Source of the DNA: Kalaharituber pfeilii | Taxonomy: Eukaryota; Ascomycota; Pezizomycetes; Pezizales; Pezizaceae | Assembly: GCA_015179045.1 (NCBI GenBank) | Contig: WHUZ01000043.1 | Span: 248,001 to 312,000, forward strand | DNA length: 64,000 bases | Direction: 5' to 3' | In this document: piece by piece, positions 1 to 11,715 of the stretch | Position numbering within the stretch: position 1 is the stretch's first letter | Layout: the number at the start of each line of letters is the position of its first letter | Program-made: the position numbers and the translations under genes | Notes under the pieces: model-generated | The model's input: only the letters and a program-made list of their open reading frames with translations | Database searches by the model: none | Told to the model about the DNA's origin: nothing

Positions 1-2041
1 TCATGGTAATGGAAGGAGATCCCAAATTAGCCAGAGGCTTCTAACTAACATTCATATATAGATATAGAAACAAGGGAAATCAGGGAGAACAAATTAATGC
101 TCTGCTGGTTGCAGTAGGGAAATAGCCCCCTCTATTTTCAGCCCTCGTAAGCTCGTTAAGGTAAAATATGGCGTGAGGGCTACATTTGTCATTCTATTCT
201 AAGATCGTCTATTAGAGTGGGGTTGCAGCCGTCAAGGTCCCCAGACAATTTTGCCGCGTGCAGATACACACGGGTCAATTCCGTTTGTGAATGCAGCTAC
301 AGTAAACCTTGCATACCAGCTGAGGACATTGTAGAGCTAAGGCTGTAATTTCTAGCATTCAGACTAATAGTGGTGAATATTAGTAATCGTCGAGAAACAT
401 AAACCCTTATGAGGCGGTTATCCATCTTCATCAAGCAACGAAGATGACAGTCTGGGCATGGGAACAGCGAATACGGGCTAGATTGTTCTGGAGCTTCTAA
501 TGATTGAGAACCGCCTTCGTATACGTAATTCCTGCAACAGAACCACATCTTATAGGATTGGGAAACGAGGTACGCATGCAAGAGTTGTACCCGGCCGAAC
601 TGGTACGCCCCGCTACCGGAGAACGATATAGCTATAAATGGTCCATGACCTGGCTAGTTTGGGATTCCTTTCTCTGCCCTTGACCAAGTCCTACAAGCGT
701 AAATCCGAAAGGATGTGAGCAGGCTATGGGGCCGTTCATGCATGCACGAGAAATAAAAGAACGTACCAAGCTGTCAAACGGTTTACTGGAGAAGATAGCT
801 TACAGAGGCGCAAGGCAGCCTCTAGTGGCACCCATAACTGAAATCTAATCTCACTTGGTCTGGTTTGGTATCTTAACATACTGTAAATGAAACTTGAACA
901 GGGTTAGATTCGACAGCGCCATCACTGGGTGAAGGCAGTGGCGGCAGAAGCTGGACTGGCAACCAGTTCTCATTTTGAATTGTTAAAGGTTCACTACTAC
1001 TTCGTTATAACTAGTATATTACTCTTACTAATGTCAAACACGAGCTCTATTTCATGTCAATGACTATTATCATCATTTACAGACCTTTCCGATTAAGCGA
1101 GATGCCAATGGACGCTCTTGAGGCTACTTTCGACCCGTTCAGCAGCCTTTCGGTGCCTGTCCTACAATCGACAGAATTCATTTTGGTTACTACCCATCCG
1201 GCTATGGAAGTGGCGCACCTTGTGAATGTCGATTAGCTTATATCGGACGATTGCCCTCTTATTTGACTATGTTCTGATTCTCTTGGATGTGCTTATCGCT
1301 TGGGAAAGGATTCAGGACTCCATTTATGAAAGCTGCCATTGGTGGAAGTATTCGGCATGATTTGTTCTTCCTTGTGTGCTTGATATATAACTCGTATGTA
1401 TGATGTGAAAGGGAGATATATAGAAATACCATCAATACAGTATATCTTGCTGTTATTTCTGGTTTAGTTTAGGCATTTTAAGCATCCAGCAGTGTACCCT
1501 CATGTGAAATTTCCTCGAAGTACAGTCAGACGACGAAATAGTTGAATAGTGCTAATAGCTATAAGCAGCTTCTGGAAGGAACTGAACCATGACGGAATGG
1601 AGCGGGGAGCTCTTGAATGTCAGGGTGGTGGTCACCTGACATAGGCACGCAACCTCAGGCCTGGTGCCAAGCGGGGGCCAAACACCTTCAAGTAGTTCAG
1701 CCAGCGGCAGCATGTAATGCTGCTGACCTACCTTTCGGTGCAACGTTGTTGCAATCCTTAACATTAAATCTTCGACAGGTTGCTATTGTGCTAAATCCTG
1801 TGTAGGTCCACTTGAATTGGTTCACACATGGGAGATCATTGTTACATACATAGTATGCATACTTAGTAGGGTGGGTAAGAAGCTTAATCCTTCGACTTGC
1901 GCTGAAGTAAGTATCAAAGAGATAGGTGGTATATTTCGTAAAACTTGGTTTGATGGCAGGCGAGTGTACGATATTTGCGCCCCGGGAAAAATAAATCTGA
2001 CCACTTGCATGCGTCCAGACTTGGAGTTTGATCAAGACTAA
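1..2041. other. intergenic, no gene recognised
   Basis: Only short overlapping reading frames on both strands (the longest is about 110 codons), with no recognisable domain and no consistent splice structure. A/T-leaning mixed sequence. I see no RNA gene or repeat here. Confidence 0.6.
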
Positions 2042-2808
2042 CAGTCAAACCTCTCATATTGGATCCCCGCTTGCTATATATTAGCCGCAATTGGATAAAA
2101 GTGTCTTCTCCCCAGCTCGGGACTATGGAGAGTATTGGATATTTGGGAATATTGGATGGATAGCCTGTCCGGCAGCCCAGACAGGGGTATTGCTAACAAT
2201 TTTTCTCTCTCATATAGGATAGCGCCATTAACTAATGCTTAGTATATAACACTACCTGGTAAAATATATGAAGTGAACATAGTTTATAGGCCTTCGTCTC
2301 AGGCTATAATGTGAAGAATATCTGACTTGAACTCAAAACAACTACCACTTACCATTCCGATCATGAGGATGAAGAAGAGATACTTATAGTTTCTGTAAGT
2401 GAGGCAGAAAAGGCACCTTCGACATTAAAACCATATCTCCAAACAGCTCCTACAATTCAATCAGACAGTGAGATAGAGGCACTAGGAAGTTCACTTCATC
2501 GATTAGAGAGTCAGCTGCATCATTCAATCTTGCCCGCCCTGCCCGTCAAGTTAAACTCACCAACTACTTCTCCCCTCGATCTCAAAGCACCCCGGGACCC
2601 CAAGGCACCTCCTCTAAGTCTCAAGGCACTTAGCCTACATTTTTTTTCTCTATATCGAGCCTGTACATTGTTAACTCGCTTCTATCCATGTATTGGTACT
2701 ATTTGTATGCATATAGACTCTCCGTTAATAAACCTCTCTTACTGGGTATGAGGTGATATTGGATAAAAGGCCCGTCCCCGACGATATCCAATATGAGAGG
2801 TTCGAGTG
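2042..2808 (+). mobile_element. 767-bp TA-flanked inverted-repeat element with a transposase-like ORF remnant
   Basis: A near-perfect inverted repeat pairs the left end (ACCTCTCATATTGGAT, about 2049-2064) with its reverse complement at about 2786-2802. Both ends are bordered by TA (2039-2040 and 2809-2810), the target site of Tc1/mariner/pogo transposons. The outermost bases (CAGTCAAACC and CACTCGAACC on the inward strands) follow the same CAG/CAC pattern. ATTGGATA-type motifs recur inside both ends, as transposase-binding repeats often do. An open frame on + runs without a stop from about 2326 to 2751. It begins with an acidic stretch (DHEDEEE) and ends in Pro/Lys/Leu-rich repeats, which could be the C-terminal tail of a pogo/Fot1-like transposase. 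No DDE core is present, so this is a non-autonomous deletion derivative. The boundaries and TA flanks are seen in the sequence; the family is inferred. Confidence 0.65.
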
Positions 2809-5579
2809 TAGCAAGGTATGACCGCACCTATTCATCACCTTTGACATAGCCACCACCGTCATGCACAACTTTGGAACGTGCAGTAACTGAAATAGGCCAA
2901 CAGCGTCAGCAAATCATAACATGTAGAGTACACAGCAGTTGATCAGGCTACCTCTGAAATGGTCCTGCTGTAGTCCAGTGTACTCCGTACCTCCAGCTAA
3001 ATACATTCTAGGAATCATCTGTTGAACCAAAGCAATTCCATGCCAATCTTTCTAGCAAAGAAGCAGAGTGCTTTGTTTACATTTAAGCCTGTGAAACTGC
3101 TCAACTCGTCCAGCAGTTTGAAAATCATTAGGTCTTACAGGATACACCAGAGTGTTCACTACCTACACCTGCACCCTGATTGCACACCCTCAAAAGACTC
3201 CACACTGCAAATGCAACTGAGAACTGCACGCCACATCTAAGAGCAAAAGACAGCTAACGATGAAGGCTACCAGCAGTACAACCAGAACTGATAAGCGAGT
3301 GATATCAGTGAGTGAGATAGTTCCGAAAACCAAGATTTTCATTTTGTTTCCTCCTCTGCTCGTTAGTTCAGGTCCTTTTTTTTTTTCCTTTTTCTTTGTT
3401 TACTTACTTGAGTAATCCTACATTCGAAATAGTACCTCACATCATGGGCCGATATTTGGTATGTAGCGAGCGGGCCTGTACGTACTCAAGTCAATAGTCA
3501 ACTTTAATACTTGTCTTTCCATATGTCTGTACCAATAATCAACCTATCGTCCCGCAATGTTGCTACCTGTCTCGCAATGTCATGGCGTAAACATTTATCG
3601 TCTGATGAGGTCTGGAAGCGGCAGGCAGAATTACCTGTCCGGAAGGTTCCGCATTATATATACGGACTCACTAACGTTTTACCCAATACATACTTAGGCA
3701 AGCGCGTCTCATAATTCCTCTGGCTTGAAGCTCTCGCATCTTCACCCAAACAAAGGACATATCAACCCACTAATCGCTTTGATATATCCATCCCCACCTG
3801 CCCTTTCAAATCCTACATCCACCACGGCTTTGGCCCCACCAAAGTATCGGCCGCGAAGTCAGCATCTACATGAATGCTGCCCTTCTCAAGACGCTTCGCC
3901 AGTTGGTCAACCTTCGTTGTGCGCCAGGGCCAGAGGGGACATTGAGAAGCATGCCATTGGGGCAAGGGACGGTCGTTGGGGCTACGTGAGTAAGGGCCAG
4001 AGCAGAGTGCAGCCGTACCCGGAGAGTGTGCCCAGATCGCGATCTTTTTGCGGCGAGATACTCAGAGAAATCATGGCACTAACTGTTTGTCTGCAGGACA
4101 GCTGTGAAAGTCCACTTTGACGGATTTGCAATCTAGCCTCTAGAATTGACACATGAAACACATTTATGCTCGCAAGGTATCTCTGAAAGTTAGAGAAAGT
4201 GGGCTACTGTTCACAAAAGGGGATGTAGGCACACTTAACAGAATTTAAGTAGCAACAATTAGTGGAAGCATGGTCTTCAGGGTAACACTTCGAACCACAT
4301 CGTTCACCGGGACCAAAACCGTGTATGTCTTGGAAGCTCATGAATCAAGTTTCACTAACAGAGATTTTTGATCTTTCCTAAGACTACTCAATATAAACTC
4401 CATTCACTGTGTAACATGTGACGTGAGCGCCTCACCCACCGGGGTACGGTGCAAAATTTGACTTATCCATTCCAATTACTTGCTTCGGGAGAATAACTTT
4501 GATCTCCTTAGTCTTTCTTTGAACGAAAAAAAAAAAAAAATACAGTTATGTAGTTTCCGATCCGCACAACCTGATTTGAAACATAGCTAGCACTTCATTT
4601 CACAAAGTTGGGTGCACTATTTGCGCCAACATGCATGACATAACCAACACGTCTTAGGGTAACAGCCTCCCATCCCTCGCTTAGCTTCCTTTGTAACGGT
4701 ACAATTGTTAAAAATTTAATTATGTACGCCTGCCCACCTTCCTCCCTTCAAAAATATATATATATATAGAAAAAACAGCATCTCACATACATCAAATATA
4801 TATTCTGCAGGACTTCATCTTGTCTACAATTCTCTCTATATACACACAAACTATACACATGCACCCATCTATATATACATCTACTACTTAGAGCACTAGT
4901 AATACCTTCCTCTTCCTATTTCACTCCCAAATTGTCCGCACCCAATAAATCGAGTTTTTTAAATGAGCGTTCCAATGCGGATTATTTTTTGCATCAATAT
5001 ATATTATATCTTCCAGAAGATAGAAATAAATAAATCTACACACTCTCCATTTTGGGGGGGTTGAAAATCCCTCCTGCGGGGACTCAAGCAAGGGTCACAG
5101 AAAGAAAATAAAAAAAAGATGTTGGACTCCAGGTAATTGTTCCTCCAGTTGCGCATTACTTCTCAAGAACCAAAACCAGAGTTATGAGGAAAAAAGAAAG
5201 AAGGGTGAGATAGATAATATCAGGCGCCCAGCTAATAAAGCATCAAAAATAAAAACAAGAGGAGGGAAGAAATAGCGTGTATATTGGAACAGAAATTTTT
5301 TTTTTTTTTTTTCGCCTCTGCCCGGAACTTTTCAGTGCTACCGCCACCTTGCATAAAGATAGAAAACGCCAATAAACAGTGTTGCACACACACACTATCG
5401 ACATAGTATAAATCAATCCAAAAATCCGGAAAAAAACACTGAAAGCAAAATTGAAATGGAACGAAAGGAGAAAGGATTTCAATCACAAGTAATCCCCGAT
5501 ACGCAGATTCAAACCCTATATACAATTAGATAAAACAGAAAATCCCTTCCCACGCCTTTTCGCCTCCTACTAGAACCCT
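2809..5579. other. intergenic; one weak exon candidate
   Basis: Mostly non-coding. A frame from an ATG at 3870 stays open to a strong donor-like site (AC|GTGAGT) at 3985/3986, giving about 38 codons starting MNAALLKTLRQLV. It might be a small exon, but no partner exon could be fixed. Poly-A (about 4526-4540) and TA runs (about 4745-4767) occur. The stretch nearest 5579 is probably the 3' flank of the bHLH gene on the minus strand. Confidence 0.45.
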
Positions 5580-7571
5580 CTATGAGCTCAACAAATCCAG
5601 TACACTCATCGTCCTCCCCTTCTGAGCCGGTGTGCCCCCAATTGGCCCCACTACCGGCGTCGCACTAGCACTAGCACTCCAATTGCTCCTCTCCACATTC
5701 TTGCTAGCGCTTTCCCCAGCTAGCAACAACAACGCGTGCGTAGCCTCTCTATCCACCTCTCGCTCCCTTTCCCGTTCTCTCTCCCTCTCATCCATTGAGG
5801 GCGGCGGAAGGGTCAGCGGGACTAACGTATTTGGTGAGGTTGTGGTTGAGCTCGCTCTCGAGGACATCGCGGCGCTGGCGCCAAATACTGGTGAAACATA
5901 TGAGCTGGTTGGTGGTGGCTGGTGTACTGGCCCAGTGTGAGATTGCGAGTACGACGTTGATGCCGTTAAAGATGGGGACTGCTGCAAGGACGCTGAAAAC
6001 GAGCTAGTGAAGGCGCTTGGTGAGAGGACTGGTGGAGGGAGGAGTTGTGCCGGGATGTTTTGAGTCGTGATGAAGCCAGCGTGCTGTGGAACGTGATGAT
6101 GATGGAAGTGAGGGGAAGGAGATGGGCGGTGGGAAGAGAAATTTGATGAAATGGAATGTGTTCTTGGGTGATTCTGTGTTCGTTGTGAGGGGGAAGGCGA
6201 GGGCATGTTTTGTTGGTAGTGGTGTGGAGCATGATATTGATGTTGCTGCTGCTGCTGCTGCGGTGGTTGCTGCTGGGGAATAAACGTCAAGTCCATGCCA
6301 TTGCTGTCGCCACCAGAGGCACCTCTTTCATCTTCCAGTATCTCGTCCTCCCGTCCCTCTTCCTCGTCCTCGTCCTCCTCCCTTTCTCCCTCGCCCTCAT
6401 CGTCCTCTCCATCCTGGTCCTGCTCTTGCCCATCCATCTCGTCCTCACTGCATCCAATCCTTCTTCCAGGTGCCGCTCCCACTACACCTTCTCCACCCCC
6501 ATTACTCCTCTTCAACTTCTCAACGCAATCCTCCAGATATCTCAAATACTCAATACTCGCCTGCAATATCGCCAGCTTATGCATCTCCACTCCCTGGCAC
6601 GCTGGTATCATGTTCTTTAACATAGCAAACTCTTCATTCATCTTGAATCTTCGCCGCCGCTCAATCAAGGAATGGGCAGTTTTGCGAGCGGTCTTGCGAG
6701 TTGCAGCCGTGGGTTTTGTGGGCACTTGTGTTGTCTGAATGGGCTGTTGTGAGGACACCCCTGTGACAGTGCTTGAAGCAGCAGTCTTCTTTCGCCCGCT
6801 TGCGGTCGTTGCTCTCCCCTTGTTAGCTGTTGCGCCCGTTATTGTGTTGGCTGCATCAGTCGATGCAGAGCTGCTTGCCGTGGTCTTTGGTTTCATCTGT
6901 ATAATCTTCCTCGATCTGCCCGGTGGTGGGGGAGTGTTACCGCGGCATTAGCATTACCATTATTATTACCGTTGTTCGCGTTAGCCCCCGTTGAACTACT
7001 CTTCAGTGAGCTAGGCGACGAGGTTGATGACGAGCCTGAAACTTTTCGCTGCTTCACATTCTGCGCCTGCAAAATTTGTTGCTCTTCCATAAGGTCCTCT
7101 TCCCTTTCTTTTCTTTTCTGCAGCGCTATAGCTGCAGCCGCCTGTGTAGCCGAGGACCGTCTTTTTGGTTCTGCAGGTATTGGGGGATGGAGGACAGCGT
7201 CATCAGAGCAGGCAGTAGAAAGCTGGTTGGGTATAGGGGTTTGAGATTGGTGCAAAGGCGATGACACAGAGGTCGATACCACGTTTGGGGATGGAGGTGA
7301 TGGTGGGTAAATTTGGGGTGTTTTTAGCTGCTTTTTTCGACGATGCTGACTCTGATGGCGGCATAAATTCATTTTGAGATCCTTTTACTACTATCTCGGA
7401 AAGGGAAGCTGATGATGAGGACGAGGTCGATGAGGATACAGATGTGGAAGAGCTCGTAAGAGCTGGTGGAGGCAGTTTAAACGACAGCTCCAAATTTGAC
7501 AAGCGCGGTGCAGGCTTTGGCGCTATGTCGGTCGATGAAGCTGGAGTCGGTGGTAGCATTGGCTGAGGCAT
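5580..7571 (-). CDS. bHLH transcription factor (three exons)
   Basis: Minus strand; proposed exons 7571-7392, 7327-6941 and 6896-5580, giving about 627 residues. The second intron (6897-6940, 44 nt, GTAACA...ACAG) is clear. The first (7328-7391) is the best phase-0 join between two frames, but its donor GTAGTA is weak. The basic helix-loop-helix lies at about residues 260-319. It begins RKTARKTAHSLIERRRR, and helix 2 runs HKLAILQASIEYLRYLE. The basic region has His, Glu and Arg in the positions that read CACGTG-type E-boxes in class B bHLH proteins, so E-box binding as a dimer in the nucleus is expected. The rest is low complexity: Ser/Thr-rich N-terminus, a Lys/Glu/Gln-rich segment in exon 2, a long Glu/Asp tract after the bHLH, polyGln/His, and an Arg/Glu repeat near the C-terminus. 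The closest known types are bHLH regulators of filamentous ascomycetes. The targets cannot be told from the sequence. Confidence 0.9.
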
Positions 7572-9869
7572 TGGGATGCTTGTTCTTTCGTGATAACTGC
7601 AAACTGCGGTTCAAATATGAGCTTTACCTGCTTTCTCCGTTAGAAGAATCTCCACTAGATGAGTTGCGCGCGAAAGTGGGATCAACAAACTCTCAAGGAA
7701 GCTACGGTAAGGTAATGTAAGGCGTCCGAGTGACGAGTGCTAACCACTGCCTGTTCAAAAGCGAATCGGGCGTCTCCAGTGGTATAAATGTAGCCTTTGT
7801 TGACGAACTCCACTGTAGGCTACAGGTGGAAATACACAACCACTAAGGTAAACAGCAGGCTGTCAATTGGAATATGTAACTGGAGGCGATACTACTCCGG
7901 ACTTTAGTAGCTGCGCCCAACCAGCCAGGTCCGCCGGCGGAGAGGTTAGCCTGGAAAAAAACGTCGCACCGATTACGGCAAAAGTACCGCAGAACAAGCT
8001 AGTCTGGTGTGATATTATCTGTATCGATTCACGAAACTGAATGGAGGGATATCGCAGGGTAAGAAATGAGCTATAGGGTAACGCTATGATGGTGTTGAAA
8101 TGCGAATCTGGACTGAACCTAGCGGATCAAACGAAAAACCGTGGATGGACCAGTGTGCAAGCAGTGTCACTGAAGCACGAGGGCTATCATCAGGCGGTGA
8201 AGTCAGATTAGACAAGCACAATGCAAAACGGATGTGTGACGCAGGCAACTGCTCGGAGATCCTATGAAATTAAAAACAAACAGTGAAGCCGGGTAGTCAA
8301 GTGGTGGCGTCCTTCAACATTACGAGAGCAAAAGAGGGCACAGCAAGAAAGCGATTCAGGCACGTTTGAAAATAAGGAGACACCGCAAAAAAATAAGGCT
8401 CGTACTGGGGAGTCTTCCAGTACACGTAGCGTAGAAGATCCCCGGCGATAGTCTTAAGGAAGAAACGGAAATAACGAAGTAAATACACACACACAAAAAA
8501 AAAAAGAAAAGAAAAAAGGAAAATGGATCATGCAACAACTGGAAAAGAGGCAGGAGTAAGCAACGACCAACCGCGATGCTGCAAACGATGCACGAGGGCA
8601 GCTAAGATCCTCGTGATGGGCAGTGGAACAGAAGGTACCGTTGAAACGTACAGCGGCGACGGATGAAGGGCGAGCTCGGCAAGTATCCCAACAATGGGGA
8701 CGTGGGGTGAATATGGATGTGGGATGTGGGATGTATGATAGGCAAGAGTGTACGACGCCAGTATTGAAACGTGGAGGTGATGTCGTAACTGCAAGAGGGA
8801 GGGTCACTTCCCAGTGCCTAGCACAGGAAGGCGAATGAGAAGGAAATCGAAATGTGTCGCGTGCTCGTGGACTGGTTGATAGGCTGAGAAGCCCCGGTGA
8901 TGTCCAGATATCACGCCGTACCAGCCCTCCCCCGTCAGCCCTCCCATCTTTCCTTTCTTTTTCTATTCCGCTTCCGGATCCGTTTCGGTCCCAAAAAATA
9001 ATTTCTGTCTGCTTAGCTCCTGACTCTGTTTTTCTTGCATAGGTCCGCCCCTGCTCGTAACCTGCAGAATAGAGAATAGAGCGTACTCGCGGTGCCCGCT
9101 CCGTGTGGGAACGAGAATTGTGCAGCCACATGAAAGCAGACACATTGTTCTAGAGTGATGAGGGCTGGTATCGCCAATTAACCTCAGAGGTCGTAGGTAC
9201 CGCCTAGATGCGCCGCATTGTGCCATCATGCCACGGGTGAGCACTTGTCGAAGCCGAATGCCGGGGAAATATGCTTTTAGCGTGCTGGTTCATGCCTGAA
9301 GACAAGTTCATGCCCAAGCCGTGGGTTCGAATTCCACGTGGGGAAGCCGCCAGCGGTGATTGGCTGCACTGCGGGGTGCATGGACTGGCGCAGGGATTGG
9401 CGCTGCAGCCTGTCAGTTTGAGACCAACCTCTGAAGGCAGATCGTCAAGTGGACGAGATATTTAGCACACGCAATATACATGACATAATATCCCAAGCGT
9501 ATTATATCTAACTGCTGTTGCGAAGGAAAGTTACTGTATCAGGCACGTGCCCTATACGCAGGAATAACAGCGACCTTCCATTAGCCACTAGCCATCCGTA
9601 AACAGCCAGAAATCGAAGACGAGGCAGTGCGTACCAAGGTCAACTCAAGGCCTTCGCTCCTGGACACCCAATCTCGAACCCTGGACCCCTTGCCTTCTAA
9701 GCTCCTTATATAAGGAAACCTCGCACGTGTTCCATATCCCGTTCCTGATTCGCCTGTTGTGATTGGTGGGATTGGTACTCGTTATCAGAAACGATTTGCA
9801 CCAACCTTACATTAGCATGAATAGATAGCGGCAAATTCGATGGAATTAACAATAGCACCTTGGGGGATA
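7572..9869. other. intergenic / upstream flank of the bHLH gene
   Basis: Probable promoter and 5' leader of the bHLH gene next to 7571. Beyond it are several overlapping frames at about 8450-9240 on both strands, including one of 229 codons. They are low complexity or lack any domain or splice logic, and I do not call them genes. I see no further repeat. Confidence 0.5.
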
Positions 9870-9871
9870 TA

Positions 9872-10307
9872 CAGTTACACCTTGCTATACCGGACGACCA
9901 AAATCCAGCACTTTCTGTCCCGGTTTAACCTAGCTTCCGGTATAACAAATTTTGCAGGGGTCCCTGCCAGGGGAGTAGTTAAAGAACATAGTAAGCCAAT
10001 TGGAGACTGGGTATTCCAGCAGGGTATTCTCTTCTCAATCTCCCAAGGTATTACAGACCTTTGAACGTTGAATTCAAGATATTGAGAATACTTCAATAAT
10101 ACCACTATAACACACACAAGGTACAAAATAAATTTCATGGTTGAGGCCTTTGTCCAATTCAGCTAGTTAGTTTGTATGTAATCTGAATTTAAAAGTTTTG
10201 TTGTCCGGTCCGGTTTAATTGGGTGTCCGGTATAGCTAATTTTTTTGTATGTAAATTGCACAAACCGTCAAGGGTCGTCCGGTATAGCAAGGTTTCCGGT
10301 TTAACTG
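9872..10307. mobile_element. 436-bp MITE with TA target duplication (pogo/Tc1-mariner-like)
   Basis: The left end reads CAGTTACACCTTGCTATACC and the right end, on the other strand, CAGTTAAACCGGAAACCTTG followed by CTATACCGGACGACC. The two match apart from a 9-base insertion. Both ends are flanked by TA (9870-9871 and 10308-10309). CCGGTATA/CCGGTTTAA motifs recur subterminally on both sides. No transposase fits in 436 bp, so this is a non-autonomous element. The CAGT... ends with TA duplication are typical of pogo/Fot1/Tigger-type elements; the family is inferred. Confidence 0.8.
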
Positions 10308-10309
10308 TA

Positions 10310-10674
10310 CCACAAGAAACTAGGGGACATGGCAGAGGCACACGATTGATGATCTGAGATTTTACTCAATCGCACTTGCAAGTGAGTGTGGAGATTTGAA
10401 GAGAGGAGATTCAAATTTAAGTAGCAGCTGTTCAGCAACAGTTGGTCTAGCCCCAAATTAAATTGAGCTACCATATCCGGTAGTATTCATGTTGGACTGT
10501 GTTGCGCAATTGCACGTGTGCTAAGTCTTTACAGAAGCATATGTCTACGTAGTATAGCTGCGCACGAGACTAGGAGTATATGATATAAACACTCAGGCTC
10601 TATATATCCTGGAGAAAACTTTAATTACAAACCTAGCCTACAGCCTAGTATGATAGAGTACGCAGCATCGGATA
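10310..10674. other. spacer between two MITEs
   Basis: No reading frame, repeat or RNA gene recognised. A/T-rich unique sequence. Confidence 0.5.
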
Positions 10675-11188
10675 CAGGCAACCCTGGCTATAACGAAGGC
10701 CAAGAATCCGACCTGTTTTCTTCACTATAGCCAGTTCTCACTATGGCAAGGGGTCACATGCTGGCTCCAAGTAGGCAGGGGGTGAAAAAAAAGGTCAAAT
10801 AGCAGAAATTTTCAGTGTATGATATTCAGGATCTCAAGTGCTAATTCAGTTCCTTACCAGACTGCTAGCATCATGCCTCCTCAATGCTGCTTTGAACATC
10901 CAGCTCTAGAGAAGTGGAAGATATGTTACACTCACCAGGAGGCAGGACAGTGCTCAGGAGAAATGATTTTGAAAGACTTCTGCAAATTATTTCCTAATTC
11001 TGATGGCAAGCCAATGGCATTATCTTCAATGTCTATGATATTGAAGCAGTCAGATACTAAGTCTACTTGCTATAGTAAAACCCCCTGCCTACTTGGGGCC
11101 AGCATGTGACCCCTTGCCATAGTGAAAACTGCCAATAGTGAAGAAAACCGGTCAGATTCTTGGCCTTCATTATAGCCAGGGTGACCTG
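10675..11188. mobile_element. 514-bp foldback MITE with ~110-bp inverted repeats
   Basis: 10675-10785 is repeated inverted at about 11078-11188 with only a few mismatches per 100 bases. It starts CAGGCAACCCTGGCTATAA on the left and CAGGTCACCCTGGCTATAA on the right. Both ends abut TA (10673-10674, 11189-11190). Between the arms a 97-codon frame (10819-11109, +) includes a stretch ending SSMSMILKQSD. This resembles the helix-turn-helix that opens CENP-B/pogo-type transposases, where a Ser-Thr-Val-Ser-x-Ile-Leu-type recognition helix is usual. The DDE catalytic part is missing, so the element cannot move itself. The arms and TA flanks are directly visible; the HTH reading is tentative. Confidence 0.82.
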
Positions 11189-11280
11189 TAGAGCGCTTCT
11201 TTTCACTATAGCCAGGGCGCTGTAGCCTGCGTGCACAAACGATTTCGCCCATTCCTTCACTATAGCCGGAGTCACCTGTA
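11165..11280. repeat. iterated transposon-end motif, three copies
   Basis: Three copies of a motif close to TTCACTATAGCCAGGGTGACC, each running into TGTA, end at about 11190, 11223 and 11280. The first is the right end of the 514-bp element. The two others lie just outside it, in the same orientation. They may be transposase-binding iterations of a larger element or the stumps of nested insertions. Confidence 0.65.
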
Positions 11281-11440
11281 CTGCAAAAGACATTCGGATA
11301 CCACACTGTAGGCCTATCATCTTGTTCTGTTGTTGTGCTTAAACAATTTACGTACGTAGTGCATTGAATTCAGAGAAAACTCTTGTATAAGTATTAAAGT
11401 GGATGCAACTTTGAGTTTGCTCTTAGTACTAGTACTACCC

Positions 11441-11668
11441 CTTGGATATGGCATGTTTAAGTGGAAAGCGCCGACTTAGTGCATAAAATTTCTAGAATAC
11501 CAAACCTTCATCAAGAGCCTAAAATTTCTCTCGTCAGGGTTCTTCAGGCTCTGTCTCTAGCCAGGGCATCACCAGCCGGTTCCTCTGCTCTTAATCCAGT
11601 CAGTGCGCTTTCTAAACCTCATCCACTCTAAGTCGGCAATTTCCACTTAAACATGCCATACCCAAGTA
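11441..11668. mobile_element. ~228-bp inverted-repeat element
   Basis: The left arm, CTTGGATATGGCATGTTTAA onward (11441-about 11480), is repeated inverted at about 11629-11668. The arms share GGCATGTTTAAGTGGAAA and GCCGACTTAG with a few differences. No coding capacity. It looks like a short MITE; no clear target duplication was seen, and the element is not the same family as its neighbours. Confidence 0.65.
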
Positions 11669-11715
11669 TCATGGCATGACCCTTGTAATTCCCAATTTCT
11701 GGATCTGAATAACTC

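Noticed and set aside
8454..9143. 229-codon minus-strand frame
   Set aside because: Overlaps equally long frames on the other strand; no domain, no splice logic, low-complexity end.
9310..9350. tRNA-like T-arm (GTGGGTTCGAATTCCAC)
   Set aside because: A 5-bp stem with a 7-base loop fits a T-arm, but no matching acceptor, D-arm or anticodon stem lies upstream.
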